A stretch of 64,000 nt of DNA. Source: Hoeflea_A sp965216535 (GTDB lineage: Bacteria; Pseudomonadota; Alphaproteobacteria; Rhizobiales; Rhizobiaceae). Under the pieces are notes generated by a model that was given only the letters and a program-made list of their open reading frames with translations, was not told where the DNA came from and did not search any database. The stretch lies in NCBI GenBank assembly GCA_965216535.1, contig OZ244175.1, positions 7,812,001-7,876,000 of the forward strand. The letters are read 5' to 3'. The position numbers were made by a program, and so were the translations under genes. Shown here piece after piece: positions 26,236-34,962 of this stretch; position 1 is the stretch's first letter; every line of letters begins with the position of its first letter.

Positions 26236-27438
26236 ATGAAGATCACCGGCCTGGAAACCATCCGCATTGCGGAACGTCCCAACCTGTTGTGGGTCCACGT
26301 TCACACCGACGAGGGCCTGACCGGGTTGGGAGAGACCTTTTTCGGCGCCGCGGCGGTGGAGGCCTATCTTCACGAAACGGTGGCACCGATGGTCATCGGT
26401 CGTGATCCGCTGGAAATCGACCGTCTGTCTGCCGACCTTGTCGGTTATCTCGGCTACCGCTCGACGGGCGTCGAAATGCGCGGCAATTCGGCCTTTGACA
26501 TCGCCCTGTGGGACCTGTTCGGCAAGGCTTGCGACCAGCCGATCGCCCAGATGCTGGGCGGCTTTACCCGCCAGGACATCCGAACTTACAACACCTGCGC
26601 CGGTACCGACTACATCAAGTCGACGGGTGGCCAGTCCACCGCCAATTACGGGCTCGACACCGCGGGCGCCTATGACGACCTCAACGCCTTCATGACGTCG
26701 GCGGATGAACTGGCGCTTTCGCTGCTTGAGGACGACATCGACGCCATGAAGATCTGGCCGTTCGACCCGGCGGCCGACAAGAACCGGGGTCAGTCCATAT
26801 CAACTGCTGATCTGAAGGCAGCGCTGGAGCCTTTCGAGAAGATCCGCAAAGCGGTCGGCGATCGCATGCAGATCATGGTCGAGTTTCACCTGATGTGGCA
26901 GCTGCTGCCGGCGATCGAAATCGCCCGGGCGCTCGAACCCTACGGCACCTTCTGGCACGAAGATCCGATCAAGATGGACAGCCTGTCGAGCCTCAAGCGT
27001 TATGCGGAGGCCTCGACAGCACCGGTTGCAGCCTCCGAAACACTCGGCTCGCGCTGGGCATTTCGTGACCTGATCGAAACCGGTGCGGCCGGAATCTTCA
27101 ATCTCGACATCAGCTGGTGTGGCGGACTGTCGGAGGCGCGCAAGATCGCCGCCATGGCCGAAGCCTGGCATCTGCCGATTGCGCCGCACGACTGCACGGG
27201 ACCGGTGGTGCTGTGCGCATCGACGCACCTTTCCCTGAACGCACCCAACGCACTGATCCAGGAGAGCGTGCGGGCTTTCCACCGCACCTGGTATCGCGAC
27301 CTGGTCACGGCGCTGCCGCCCATTGAGAAGGGCCGAATAACCGTGCCGCCCGGCCCCGGCCTCGGCCTCGAACTCAATCCGGATCTGGACCGCGTTTTCA
27401 CCACGACGCGGCGGACCTCCGATTCCGCAGATATCTGA
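26236..27438 (+). CDS. Enolase-superfamily sugar acid dehydratase (mandelate racemase/MLE group)
   Basis: The protein has 400 residues. The capping domain starts MKITGLETIRIAERPNLLWV and includes RGNSAFDIALWDLFGKA. Barrel metal sites are likely in VEFHLMWQLLPAIEIA, WHEDPIKMD and ASETLGSRW, with an acid/base His in IAPHDCTGPVVLCAS. The VEFH pattern resembles acid-sugar dehydratases of the galactonate/gluconate type. It would convert an aldonate to a 2-keto-3-deoxy acid. The exact substrate is not readable. Confidence 0.9.
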   Translation: MKITGLETIRIAERPNLLWVHVHTDEGLTGLGETFFGAAAVEAYLHETVAPMVIGRDPLEIDRLSADLVGYLGYRSTGVEMRGNSAFDIALWDLFGKACDQPIAQMLGGFTRQDIRTYNTCAGTDYIKSTGGQSTANYGLDTAGAYDDLNAFMTSADELALSLLEDDIDAMKIWPFDPAADKNRGQSISTADLKAALEPFEKIRKAVGDRMQIMVEFHLMWQLLPAIEIARALEPYGTFWHEDPIKMDSLSSLKRYAEASTAPVAASETLGSRWAFRDLIETGAAGIFNLDISWCGGLSEARKIAAMAEAWHLPIAPHDCTGPVVLCASTHLSLNAPNALIQESVRAFHRTWYRDLVTALPPIEKGRITVPPGPGLGLELNPDLDRVFTTTRRTSDSADI

Positions 27439-27465
27439 AACGCAACACATCAAGGGAGAGATCAG

Positions 27466-28443
27466 ATGAAGAAACTCATGCAGACCGCCGCGCTTTCGGC
27501 ATTGCTCCTGGGCGCCACCGCGACCGCCCATGCCGAAGGGCTGAACATCGTATTCACCCACCACTCGTCCGCTTCCAACACGTTCTGGCAGGCGGTCAAG
27601 AAGGGCTTCGACGACGCCTGCGGTAAAATCGACGCCAACTGCCAGATGGTCTTCACCCAGACGGAAGGCTCGATCGAGCAGCAGGTAGCCAACATGCAAG
27701 CCGCTCTTGCCGGCAAGCCGGACGCACTGCTGACCTCGATCGTCGACGACCGGGCACTCGACGCGGTCATCGAAAAGGCCGTTGCCGACGGTGTTATCGT
27801 GATCGGCGTCAATGTCGACGACAGCGAAGGGGCGGCCGGCAATGCCCGCTCGGCCTTCGTCGGCCAGGGCTTTCGTCCGGCCGGCTATTCGTTGGGCCAG
27901 GCCATGTCGGCGCATTTCCCGGCCGATGGCCCGATCAAGGTGCTGGTCGGCATCTCGGCGCCCGGCCAGAACTGGTCGGAAGCACGCGGCGGTGGGGTGA
28001 TGGATTTCCTCGAAGACTACAAGAAAGCCAATCCGGGCCGTGAGATCAGCTGGGAGCGCATCGACAGCGGCACCGACCTGGCAGTGACGGCCGATCGTGT
28101 CGGCGCCTATCTGAACGCCAATCCCGACACCACCGCCTATTTCGACACCGGCTTCTGGCATGCTGCCGTGGCCCGGGTGCTGAAGGATCGCGGCGTCGAG
28201 CCGGGCAAGGTGCTGCTCGGCGGCTTCGACCTGGTGCCCGAGGTGGTGCAGCAGATGCAGGCCGGCTATGTCCAGGTGCAAGTTGACCAGCAGCCCTACA
28301 TGCAAGGCTTCATGCCGGTGATGGAGGTCTATCTCGCCGACAAGATCGGTCTGGCGCCAGCCGATATCGACACCGGTCAGGGCATTGTCACGCCGGCCGA
28401 GGCCGACAGCATCATGTCCCTGTCCGCCCAGGGCCTGCGGTAG
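27466..28443 (+). CDS. Sugar ABC transporter substrate-binding protein
   Basis: The protein has 325 residues, with signal peptide MKKLMQTAALSALLLGATATAHA. The pattern NIVFTHHSSASNTFWQAVKKGFDDAC, PDALLTSIVDDRALDAVIEK and YFDTGFWHAA matches the RbsB-like periplasmic binding protein class. It is the receptor for the permease and ATPase downstream. AGGGAGAG lies before the ATG. Confidence 0.93.
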   Translation: MKKLMQTAALSALLLGATATAHAEGLNIVFTHHSSASNTFWQAVKKGFDDACGKIDANCQMVFTQTEGSIEQQVANMQAALAGKPDALLTSIVDDRALDAVIEKAVADGVIVIGVNVDDSEGAAGNARSAFVGQGFRPAGYSLGQAMSAHFPADGPIKVLVGISAPGQNWSEARGGGVMDFLEDYKKANPGREISWERIDSGTDLAVTADRVGAYLNANPDTTAYFDTGFWHAAVARVLKDRGVEPGKVLLGGFDLVPEVVQQMQAGYVQVQVDQQPYMQGFMPVMEVYLADKIGLAPADIDTGQGIVTPAEADSIMSLSAQGLR

Positions 28444-28456
28444 CGGGCGGCGCACG

Positions 28457-29500
28457 ATGACAGACCAGACCGAGGACGGCGGTGCCGCAGCGCCCGCCGC
28501 CCTCGCACCAAAGGGCAATACGGTGAAACGTCTCCTCAAGATCTCGATGGAGAAGCCTGAACTGGCAGCGCTCGTGCTGCTGGTCGTGCTGATCGTCGTT
28601 TTTCAGATACGCTCCGACGGCGTGTTTCTCAGCCCCGACAATCTGCGCGGCATTCTTGGCATCCTGCCGGAGATCGGACTGATGGTCGTCGGCGTGACCG
28701 TGCTGATGATCTGCGGCGAATTCGACCTGTCGGTTGGATCGGTTTTCGCGCTGATGCCGATGGTCATGGCGGTGCTGCTGGCAGACGGCATGCCATTTGC
28801 CGTCGCCTTCACCGCCGGACTTGCGGCCTGTGCGGCCATCGGATTCATCAACGGCTATCTGACCATCCGTTTTGCCATTCCAAGCTTCATCACGACGCTC
28901 GGCATGCTGTTCATCGCGCGCTCACTCACCATCGTCATTTCCGGCGGCTTCCCGCCCCTGCTGCCGACCGATCTGCCGAACTGGCTGTTCACGGTCTTCG
29001 TCGGCCCGGGCAACCTGTTCCGCATGTCGTTCCTGTGGTTCGTCGGCATTGCGATCCTCGCATCGCTGATGATGAGCCGCACCAATTTCGGCAACTGGGT
29101 ACGGGCGACCGGCGGCTTCCTGCCGGCCGCTCAGGCCATGGGCATCCCGACGGCACGGGTCAAGATCGCCTGTTTCATGCTGTGCTCGATGCTGGCGGGT
29201 TTTGCCGGCATGATCCAGGTTCTGCGCCTGGGTTCGCCGCTGCCGTCGATCGGCGAGGGCTGGGAGTTGCAGGCCGTCGCCGCCGCGGTCATCGGCGGTA
29301 CGGCGCTCACCGGCGGCGTCGGTGCGGTGGTTGGCGGCGTCATCGGCGCGATCCTGATCCGGGTCATCGACAATGGACTGGTGCTCAGCAAGGTTGACGC
29401 CAACTGGTTCAAGTTCGCCATCGGCTCGCTGACGATCTTTGCCGTCATCGTCAATGCCTGGCTGCGCAAGCGTGCCAAGGCCATCAAGGTGGAGACGTGA
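28457..29500 (+). CDS. Sugar ABC transporter permease
   Basis: The protein has 347 residues from ATG 28457, 13 bp after the binding-protein gene. It belongs to the RbsC/FrcC permease class: GEFDLSVGSVFALMPMVMA, FINGYLTIRFAIPSFITTLGM and GGTALTGGVGAVVGGVIGA are typical, with ~9-10 membrane segments. It overlaps the ATPase frame start closely. Confidence 0.93.
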   Translation: MTDQTEDGGAAAPAALAPKGNTVKRLLKISMEKPELAALVLLVVLIVVFQIRSDGVFLSPDNLRGILGILPEIGLMVVGVTVLMICGEFDLSVGSVFALMPMVMAVLLADGMPFAVAFTAGLAACAAIGFINGYLTIRFAIPSFITTLGMLFIARSLTIVISGGFPPLLPTDLPNWLFTVFVGPGNLFRMSFLWFVGIAILASLMMSRTNFGNWVRATGGFLPAAQAMGIPTARVKIACFMLCSMLAGFAGMIQVLRLGSPLPSIGEGWELQAVAAAVIGGTALTGGVGAVVGGVIGAILIRVIDNGLVLSKVDANWFKFAIGSLTIFAVIVNAWLRKRAKAIKVET

Positions 29501-29502
29501 CG

Positions 29503-30234
29503 ATGGCCGGACCGATCATCGCGGTGCGCGATCTGCACAAATGGTATTCGGGCGTCCACGCTCTGAAGGGCGTGTCGCTGGACTTTGCTCCGAACGAAAC
29601 GGTCGGACTGGTCGGCGACAACGGCGCCGGCAAGTCGACCCTGATCAACATCCTGTCGGGCGCCCAGACGGCAAGCGACGGCGAGATTTCCATGGACGGC
29701 CGGCCGGTCAACATCCGCACGCCGCGCGACGCCATGGATCTGGGGATCGAGACGATCTACCAGTACAACTCCATGGTTCCGACCATGAGCATCGCACGCA
29801 ACCTGTTCATCGGCCGCGAACCGATGAAGTATTCGCTGTTCGGGCTCGGCGTGATGGATCGCCACCGGATGGCTGACGACAGCGTCAAGGCGATCGCCGA
29901 CGTCGACCTGCACCTGCGCTCGCCCGACGCTCTGGTCGGGGAACTCTCGGGCGGGCAGCGACAGGGCGTCGCCATCGCCCGGGCGATGCACTTCAAATCG
30001 CGTGTACTGATCCTTGACGAGCCGACCAACCACCTGGCCGTCAAGGAGACCAACAAGGTGATCGGCTTCGTGCGCGGCCTGAAAGACCTCGGCATCACCG
30101 GCATCTTCATCAGTCACAACATCCACCATGTGTTCGAATGCTGCGACCGGATCGTGGCCATGGCGCGTGGCGAGGTGGTTTTGGACGAACGGGCCGACGA
30201 GACCTCGATGGATGCAGTTCTTGACGTACTTTGA
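29503..30234 (+). CDS. Sugar ABC transporter ATP-binding protein (single domain)
   Basis: The protein has 243 residues from ATG 29503, preferred over GTG 29497 because of GGAG spacing. Walker A is GDNGAGKST, signature LSGGQRQGV and Walker B VLILDEPTNHL. Unlike RbsA it has only one nucleotide-binding domain, as in FrcA of rhizobia, so the complex would contain two copies. It energises uptake of the sugar bound by the periplasmic protein upstream. Confidence 0.93.
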   Translation: MAGPIIAVRDLHKWYSGVHALKGVSLDFAPNETVGLVGDNGAGKSTLINILSGAQTASDGEISMDGRPVNIRTPRDAMDLGIETIYQYNSMVPTMSIARNLFIGREPMKYSLFGLGVMDRHRMADDSVKAIADVDLHLRSPDALVGELSGGQRQGVAIARAMHFKSRVLILDEPTNHLAVKETNKVIGFVRGLKDLGITGIFISHNIHHVFECCDRIVAMARGEVVLDERADETSMDAVLDVL

Positions 30235-30245
30235 CGGAGGATGAC

Positions 30246-30989
30246 ATGGGCAATCTGGCCGGCAAAACCGTGCTTTTGACAGGCGGGCTTGGCACTCTCG
30301 GCCGGGCGCAGGCAATCAAACTCTCCGGCGAAGGTGCCCGGGTCATTGTGCTCGACCGTCCGGAAAGCGAGGACGCTACCGCCCGCACGGACACGCTCGG
30401 CAACGGTGTCGAATTCTTCGGCTGCGATCTCAACCGCCTGGCCGAGGCCGAAGCGGCAGTTGCCGGAAAGGCTGAAGCCATGGGTGGCGTCGACATCCTC
30501 ATCAACAATGCGGCGCTGATCATCAACAAGCCGCACGAGGATTTCTCTCTGGAAGAATACGAGGATCAGATCCGCGTCAATTCTTCCGCCGCCTTCGCGC
30601 TGACCCGAGCGTGCTCGCCTGTTATGAAGCAGCGCCGATACGGCAAGATCGTCAATTTCACCTCGGTGACGCTGACCGGCCAGTGGGACGGCTACGTGCC
30701 TTACGTCACTTCCAAGGGTGCCATGCTTGGGCTGACCAAGTCGCTGGCGCGCGAACTCGGCCCGCACGGCATCAACGTCAACGCGGTTGCGCCGGGTGCC
30801 GTCGTATCGGAGGCCGAGGAACGGGTCTTCGGCGATCGGCTGCAGGAATACAATGACTGGGTGCTCGATCGTCAATGTCTGAAGTCGCGCATCCAACCGG
30901 AAAACGTTGCGGACCTGGTTCATTTCCTTGTTTCGCCGGCATCCGACATGATCACCGGCCAGAACTTCGCCATTGATGGCGGCTGGTGA
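30246..30989 (+). CDS. SDR-family oxidoreductase (probable sugar dehydrogenase)
   Basis: The protein has 247 residues from ATG 30246, with GGAGG 5 nt upstream. Nucleotide-binding TGGLGTLGRAQ, NNAALI, catalytic Ser in NFTSVTL and YVTSK (Tyr/Lys) are present, and the C-terminus FAIDGGW is typical. In this locus it most likely oxidises the imported sugar with NAD(P)+ to a lactone. The ATG of the next gene overlaps its stop. Confidence 0.92.
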   Translation: MGNLAGKTVLLTGGLGTLGRAQAIKLSGEGARVIVLDRPESEDATARTDTLGNGVEFFGCDLNRLAEAEAAVAGKAEAMGGVDILINNAALIINKPHEDFSLEEYEDQIRVNSSAAFALTRACSPVMKQRRYGKIVNFTSVTLTGQWDGYVPYVTSKGAMLGLTKSLARELGPHGINVNAVAPGAVVSEAEERVFGDRLQEYNDWVLDRQCLKSRIQPENVADLVHFLVSPASDMITGQNFAIDGGW

Positions 30990-31849
30990 TGACCGAAACG
31001 GTCGAGCTCGTCCGTGAATCGGCTCGCCTCGTCCTGGCGCCGTCACTCGGCGGCGGTATTGCCCATCTCGACGTTAGCGGCCGACCGGTGCTGCGGCCCT
31101 GGTCTGGCGAACCTGACAATCCGTTCTCGCTGGCTTCGAACATTCTGGTGCCGTTTTCCAACCGCATTTCCGGCGGCGACTTTGCCTGGGACGGGGAGCG
31201 ACACGCCATCGAGGCCAACCTGCCGGGCGAGATCCTGCCTATCCACGGCGACGGGTTTCAACGGCAATGGACCGTTGCCGCGCGCAACGACGATGCCGTC
31301 TGCCTTGAGCTGTCGGACGGCGCCATCGGCCCGTTTCGCTACGCTGCCCGGCAGACATTTCAACTGTCTGCCAGCGGCCTGTCGGTCGAGCTCAACGTCA
31401 CCAACAGAGGCACCACTGCCCTGCCCTTCGGCTGCGGCTTCCATCCATGGTTTCCGCGCACCTCCGCCACCCGTCTGCAATTCTCCGCAAGCGGTCTCTG
31501 GCAGGAAGACTCCAACCATCTCCCGAGCGGCCACATTCGGTTGGACGATGCTCCAGACTGGTCATTTGCCGCACCGCGGCCTTTGCCGGAGCATTGGATC
31601 AACAACGGCTATTCCGGTTGGAACGGCACTGCAAGGATTGAGCAGGGGCCGGAGTTCACGTCGGTCGATGTCTCGGCGTCCGACAATCTGTCGACCGTAA
31701 TCGTCTATTCGCCCGAACAGTCGGCGGATTTTTTCTGCTTCGAGCCGGTTTCTCACCCGGTCGATGCCTTCAATCTGCCAGGCCGGCCCGGGCTGACGAT
31801 CCTGAATGAAGGTGAATGCCTGCGCGCCTGGATGCGCTTTGACTGGTAA
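30989..31849 (+). CDS. Aldose 1-epimerase family protein
   Basis: The protein has 286 residues from ATG 30989, overlapping the SDR stop (TGATG). Family signs: RLVLAPSLGGGIAHLDVSG, FSNRISGGDFAWDG, PIHGDGFQRQW (catalytic-type His), LPFGCGFHPWFPR and CFEPVSHPVDAFN. It interconverts alpha and beta sugar anomers, which supports the downstream dehydrogenase step. It is the last gene of the locus. Confidence 0.9.
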   Translation: MTETVELVRESARLVLAPSLGGGIAHLDVSGRPVLRPWSGEPDNPFSLASNILVPFSNRISGGDFAWDGERHAIEANLPGEILPIHGDGFQRQWTVAARNDDAVCLELSDGAIGPFRYAARQTFQLSASGLSVELNVTNRGTTALPFGCGFHPWFPRTSATRLQFSASGLWQEDSNHLPSGHIRLDDAPDWSFAAPRPLPEHWINNGYSGWNGTARIEQGPEFTSVDVSASDNLSTVIVYSPEQSADFFCFEPVSHPVDAFNLPGRPGLTILNEGECLRAWMRFDW

Positions 31850-31935
31850 GAAGTCTTTTCCACCTACATGCTGGTCAGTGACAGCAAATCAGCCGACTAT
31901 AAAGCATCAGTCTGTCCAGGTCGGAACCCGCCATT

Positions 31936-32442
31936 ATGAACGATGAATGCCTGTTTCGGGCAACAACGCCCGTGTTTCTTCACTACGTCGGCAGGATCGA
32001 CGCGATTGTGTCGGGGCTGGACGAACCCCTGTTGGCGGAACAGTTGGTGCCAACCACGTTTTGCGCCGGCGAGCATTTGTCCATCGCCCAGGGATTTGTC
32101 CTGCGCACCGTCTTTCCGCTGATCGGCCAGGACATCCCGGTTCTGTCGACGGAGGACACGGACGCGGTCGGTTTGCGTCGACGTGGCGATGAGGTGGGCA
32201 CCTTGCTGAGCGGACTGACCGTAAAAGACTTCGATGGAGCTGCCGGTCGCCGAATCAGGCACACGGCGGGCATGGCAGACCTCGAACAGGACGCAGCGGA
32301 ATTCGCGACGCTTTACGGACTGCCCAACTTCTTCTTTCACCTCACCATGGGCTATGCGACCTTGCGGCAGGGCGGCGTCGAGATCGGCAAGGCCGACTTC
32401 GACGCACACCATTCCTATCCGCGCAATTTTCGATTCAACTAA
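31936..32442 (+). CDS. DUF1993 family protein
   Basis: The protein has 168 residues. The fold resembles DinB-type four-helix bundles, with the recognisable ending FFFHLTMGYATLRQGGVEIG and KADFDAHHSYP. Function unknown. Its TAA stop (32440-32442) lies within the arm of a palindromic repeat, so the element seems to define the gene end. Confidence 0.85.
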   Translation: MNDECLFRATTPVFLHYVGRIDAIVSGLDEPLLAEQLVPTTFCAGEHLSIAQGFVLRTVFPLIGQDIPVLSTEDTDAVGLRRRGDEVGTLLSGLTVKDFDGAAGRRIRHTAGMADLEQDAAEFATLYGLPNFFFHLTMGYATLRQGGVEIGKADFDAHHSYPRNFRFN

Positions 32443-32516
32443 TGTGGTGGATTTGAAGTTCCTATAATTATTGCGGCGACCTCCGGCAGGAACTTCAAAT
32501 CCATAAACCACACTAG
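32439..32516. repeat. Hairpin repeat after DUF1993 (first of a pair)
   Basis: The left arm (32439-32463) contains GTGGTGGATTTGAAGTTCCT; the right arm (32488-32516) contains AGGAACTTCAAATCC then ACCACACTAG. The loop is ~24 nt. The two arms pair with one small bulge. It looks like a mobile palindromic element; no transposase is nearby. Confidence 0.75.
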
Positions 32517-32532
32517 AATCATAATCTTGCTT

Positions 32533-32605
32533 GTGTCCTGATTGAATCTGAAGTTCGTTCGGAGCTTGCTGTGTGATGTGACGAACTTCAGATTCAGGAC
32601 ACTAG
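32533..32605. repeat. Hairpin repeat after DUF1993 (second of a pair)
   Basis: The left arm is 32533-32558, GTGTCCTG, a 4-nt bulge (ATTG), then AATCTGAAGTTCGT. The right arm is ACGAACTTCAGATTCAGGAC at 32581-32600, continuing ACTAG. Both hairpins share a core ATYTGAAGTTC and end in CACTAG, so they are related. A one-arm remnant is at 24491-24510. Confidence 0.75.
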
Positions 32606-32607
32606 CT

Positions 32608-33036
32608 TTACCCGTGCGCTTCTCGTGCAGGCTTCATCAGCGGTATGGTGAAGAGCGCCAGAAAGCCGACATTGAAAAGCACGTTCATCGGAGCGGCGGC
32701 AAGAACAGAGCCGATGCTGTCGATGGCGAACCAGGTGAACACGCCGGTCAGGATCATCGACCGGGCCAGCGCCGGTTCGCGCGGATAAAGCTGTCCGGCG
32801 ATCATCCAGATCATTGCGCCCCAGCCGGCGAGCACGCCACTCGAAATGGCCCACAGCAAACGGCCGTCCGCCGACACGGCAGCAGGCGTGCCGTCGACCG
32901 GCCAGAAGGCCAGATCCGCCATGACGCGGGCAAAGCCCGACGTTGCCGGGTAGGCGCCGAGGACGCCGACTAGCCCGAATGCGATAACAATGGCCGAAGC
33001 GGCCTTGAGCCAGGTAACCGTGGTCTGCTGATGCAT
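32608..33036 (-). CDS. Four-helix membrane protein of unknown function
   Basis: The protein has 142 residues and four predicted membrane segments (ASAIVIAFGLVGVLGAY, LLWAISSGVLAGWGAMIWMI, ILTGVFTWFAIDSIGSVL, VLFNVGFLALFTIPLM). It is divergent from an XRE regulator with a palindrome between them, so the two are probably a regulator-target pair. Substrate or role unknown. Confidence 0.72.
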   Translation of the reverse strand: MHQQTTVTWLKAASAIVIAFGLVGVLGAYPATSGFARVMADLAFWPVDGTPAAVSADGRLLWAISSGVLAGWGAMIWMIAGQLYPREPALARSMILTGVFTWFAIDSIGSVLAAAPMNVLFNVGFLALFTIPLMKPAREAHG

Positions 33037-33098
33037 CGATTGCCTCCATGATTGGTGCGATGGATGCGGACATAACCGGCGACGGTGAATAGTCTCAA

Positions 33099-33113
33099 TT
33101 ACCTTGCAGGTAA
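33099..33113. promoter_or_regulatory. Operator-like palindrome TTACCT-TGC-AGGTAA
   Basis: A perfect inverted repeat with 6-bp arms in the 138-bp gap between the divergent membrane gene (33036) and XRE gene (33175). It is the best candidate site for the XRE protein; binding is inferred. Confidence 0.6.
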
Positions 33114-33174
33114 GTGTTTCCTATCGTCCGCCGGACTATAACGGATCACAGGAACGGATCGGGAGAGATCGGCC

Positions 33175-33966
33175 ATGGAGAGTGCATTCGGAGCAGTCCT
33201 GAAGGAGTGGCGCGGCCGCCGCCGCATGAGCCAGTTGGATCTCGGCCTGGCGGCCAATGTCTCGGCGCGGCACATTTCGTTTCTGGAAACCGGGCGATCG
33301 AAGCCCAGTCGGTCCATGGTGCGACTCCTGTGCGATTCGCTGGAAATGCCGCATACGGCGCGCAATGCAGTGCTGACCGCGGCCGGCTTCGCCCCCGCCT
33401 ATCGCAGGCGCAATCTCGAGGATGACGACATGGCGCAGGTGCGCGCCGCCGTCGAATGGACATTGGAGCGTCATGACCCGTTTCCCGCGTTTGCGCTGGA
33501 CAAGCACTGGACCATCGTTCGCGCCAACCGATCGGCGGGTTTCCTTCTGATGGGTGCCGGGCTGGCGCAGGGAGACAGTCTGCTCGATGCGCTGACGGAC
33601 GGAACCCAACTCTCACAGGTTCTCGACAATTGGGCAGAAGTCGCCGAACACATGATCGTTCGACTGCGCACGGAAAGCGCCCATCTGGGCGGCGATCCGG
33701 TGCTGGACGCGGCGGTGGCGAAACTGGCCGCAACCCTGGTCACAAAACCCCGGAGCGAAGGCCCCTTGCCTGCGGTTGTGCCGGCGCGTTATCGGTCCGG
33801 AAACACGGTGCTGTCGCTGTTTTCAACCATTGCCCAATTCGGATCGGCGGAGGACATCGCGCTGGCCGAGTTGAAAATCGAGCTGATGTTTCCGGCCGAC
33901 GAGCAGACACGGGCCATGCTGACTGCCTTGGGAAGCACTGACGACGCTCAATCAAAGCCGAATTGA
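33175..33966 (+). CDS. XRE-family regulator with MmyB-type ligand domain
   Basis: The protein has 263 residues. The N-terminal helix-turn-helix (KEWRGRRRMSQLDLGLAANV, SARHISFLETGRSKPS) is followed from about residue 100 by the ligand-binding domain found in MmyB-like regulators (FPAFALDKHWTIVRANRSAG). The ligand is unknown. It most likely controls the divergent membrane gene and itself. Confidence 0.87.
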   Translation: MESAFGAVLKEWRGRRRMSQLDLGLAANVSARHISFLETGRSKPSRSMVRLLCDSLEMPHTARNAVLTAAGFAPAYRRRNLEDDDMAQVRAAVEWTLERHDPFPAFALDKHWTIVRANRSAGFLLMGAGLAQGDSLLDALTDGTQLSQVLDNWAEVAEHMIVRLRTESAHLGGDPVLDAAVAKLAATLVTKPRSEGPLPAVVPARYRSGNTVLSLFSTIAQFGSAEDIALAELKIELMFPADEQTRAMLTALGSTDDAQSKPN

Positions 33967-34055
33967 CCTGCAGATTTCTTGCGGCTCCGGATTTTCCAAA
34001 TCCGTCCCTTGCCCTATGGTCGGCCCGCTGCGTTTTTCATGGGAAGGACACCGCG

Positions 34056-34400
34056 ATGAGCCGGGAACAGGTCAACGAGATTTGCGCCACCTATCCGGGG
34101 GCCGAAAAATCCGATCCGTGGGGCGGCGGCCATGATGCCTGGAAGGTCGGCGGCAAGATGTTCGCCTGCATCGGCGCCGTGACACCCGGTGTGTCGGTCA
34201 AGACGGACAGTATCGAAACGGCGCAGATGCTGATCGATGCCGAGGTGGGCGTCAAAGCACCTTATTTCCATCGCTCGTGGATCAACCTGCCATGGGGCAC
34301 CGATGAGGAGGAACTGCGCTACCGCCTGGCCAACTCCTATCGCCTTGTGCGTGCCAGCCTGACCAAAAAGGCGCAGGCCGCACTCGACCCTTTCGAATAG
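34056..34400 (+). CDS. MmcQ/YjbR family protein
   Basis: The protein has 114 residues from ATG 34056, with GGGAAGGA upstream; the longer frame from 33963 overlaps the previous gene. Features typical of the YjbR fold: CATYPGAEKSDPWGGGHDAWKVGGKMFACIG (in parts), KAPYFHRSWINLPW and LANSYRLVRASLTKK. The fold is CyaY-like and thought to bind DNA; function unproven. Confidence 0.9.
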   Translation: MSREQVNEICATYPGAEKSDPWGGGHDAWKVGGKMFACIGAVTPGVSVKTDSIETAQMLIDAEVGVKAPYFHRSWINLPWGTDEEELRYRLANSYRLVRASLTKKAQAALDPFE

Positions 34401-34411
34401 GTCAGAGCGCA

Positions 34412-34957
34412 ATGCGACGGGTAATGATCATCGGCCAGCCGGGTTCCGGCAAGTCGACCATGGCGCGGATCATGGGCGGGATCACTCATCTACCGGTGGT
34501 GCATATCGACCATATTCACTGGAAAGAGGGATGGGTGGAACGCTCGGGACCGGAAAAAGACGCGCTGTGCGCAAAGACCCATGCACGGGAGATGTGGATC
34601 TTTGAAGGTGGCCGCTCAAACACCTGGCCGGAACGGCTGGACCGGGCCGACACGTTGATCTGGCTTGACTTTTCCCTTGCCCGGCGCCTGCCGCGCGTGC
34701 TCTGGCGCACCCTGCGCTATTGGGGTCGTAACCGACCGGATCTGCCCGAGGGATGCCCGGAAGGATTCAGAATGGAGTTCCTTCGCTGGATCTGGAGCAC
34801 CCGCAACAGCGCCCGCCAGAAGATGCAGACGCTCTACGATTCGGCCCCGCCGGAGAAATCCAGATATCGTCTCCGGACACCCGGCGAGGTCGATCGATTC
34901 CTGAGCGGTCTGCGTAGGGCAGCCTCAAGCGGCAATCTCGGTATCTCGCATCGATAG
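34412..34957 (+). CDS. P-loop kinase-like protein (adenylate kinase/FlaR-type)
   Basis: The protein has 181 residues. Walker A GQPGSGKST is at the N-terminus, followed by HIDHIHWKEGWVERSG, WIFEGGRSNTWPERLDRAD and LIWLDFSLARRLPRVLWRT, the pattern of small P-loop proteins often labelled topology modulation or AAA kinases. It starts 11 bp after the YjbR gene. The phosphate acceptor is unknown. Confidence 0.85.
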   Translation: MRRVMIIGQPGSGKSTMARIMGGITHLPVVHIDHIHWKEGWVERSGPEKDALCAKTHAREMWIFEGGRSNTWPERLDRADTLIWLDFSLARRLPRVLWRTLRYWGRNRPDLPEGCPEGFRMEFLRWIWSTRNSARQKMQTLYDSAPPEKSRYRLRTPGEVDRFLSGLRRAASSGNLGISHR

Positions 34958-34962
34958 TTTCG

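Noticed and set aside
26800..28539. 579-residue minus-strand frame across the dehydratase and binding-protein genes
   Set aside because: It crosses two well-supported genes and shows no motif; typical antisense shadow in high-GC DNA.
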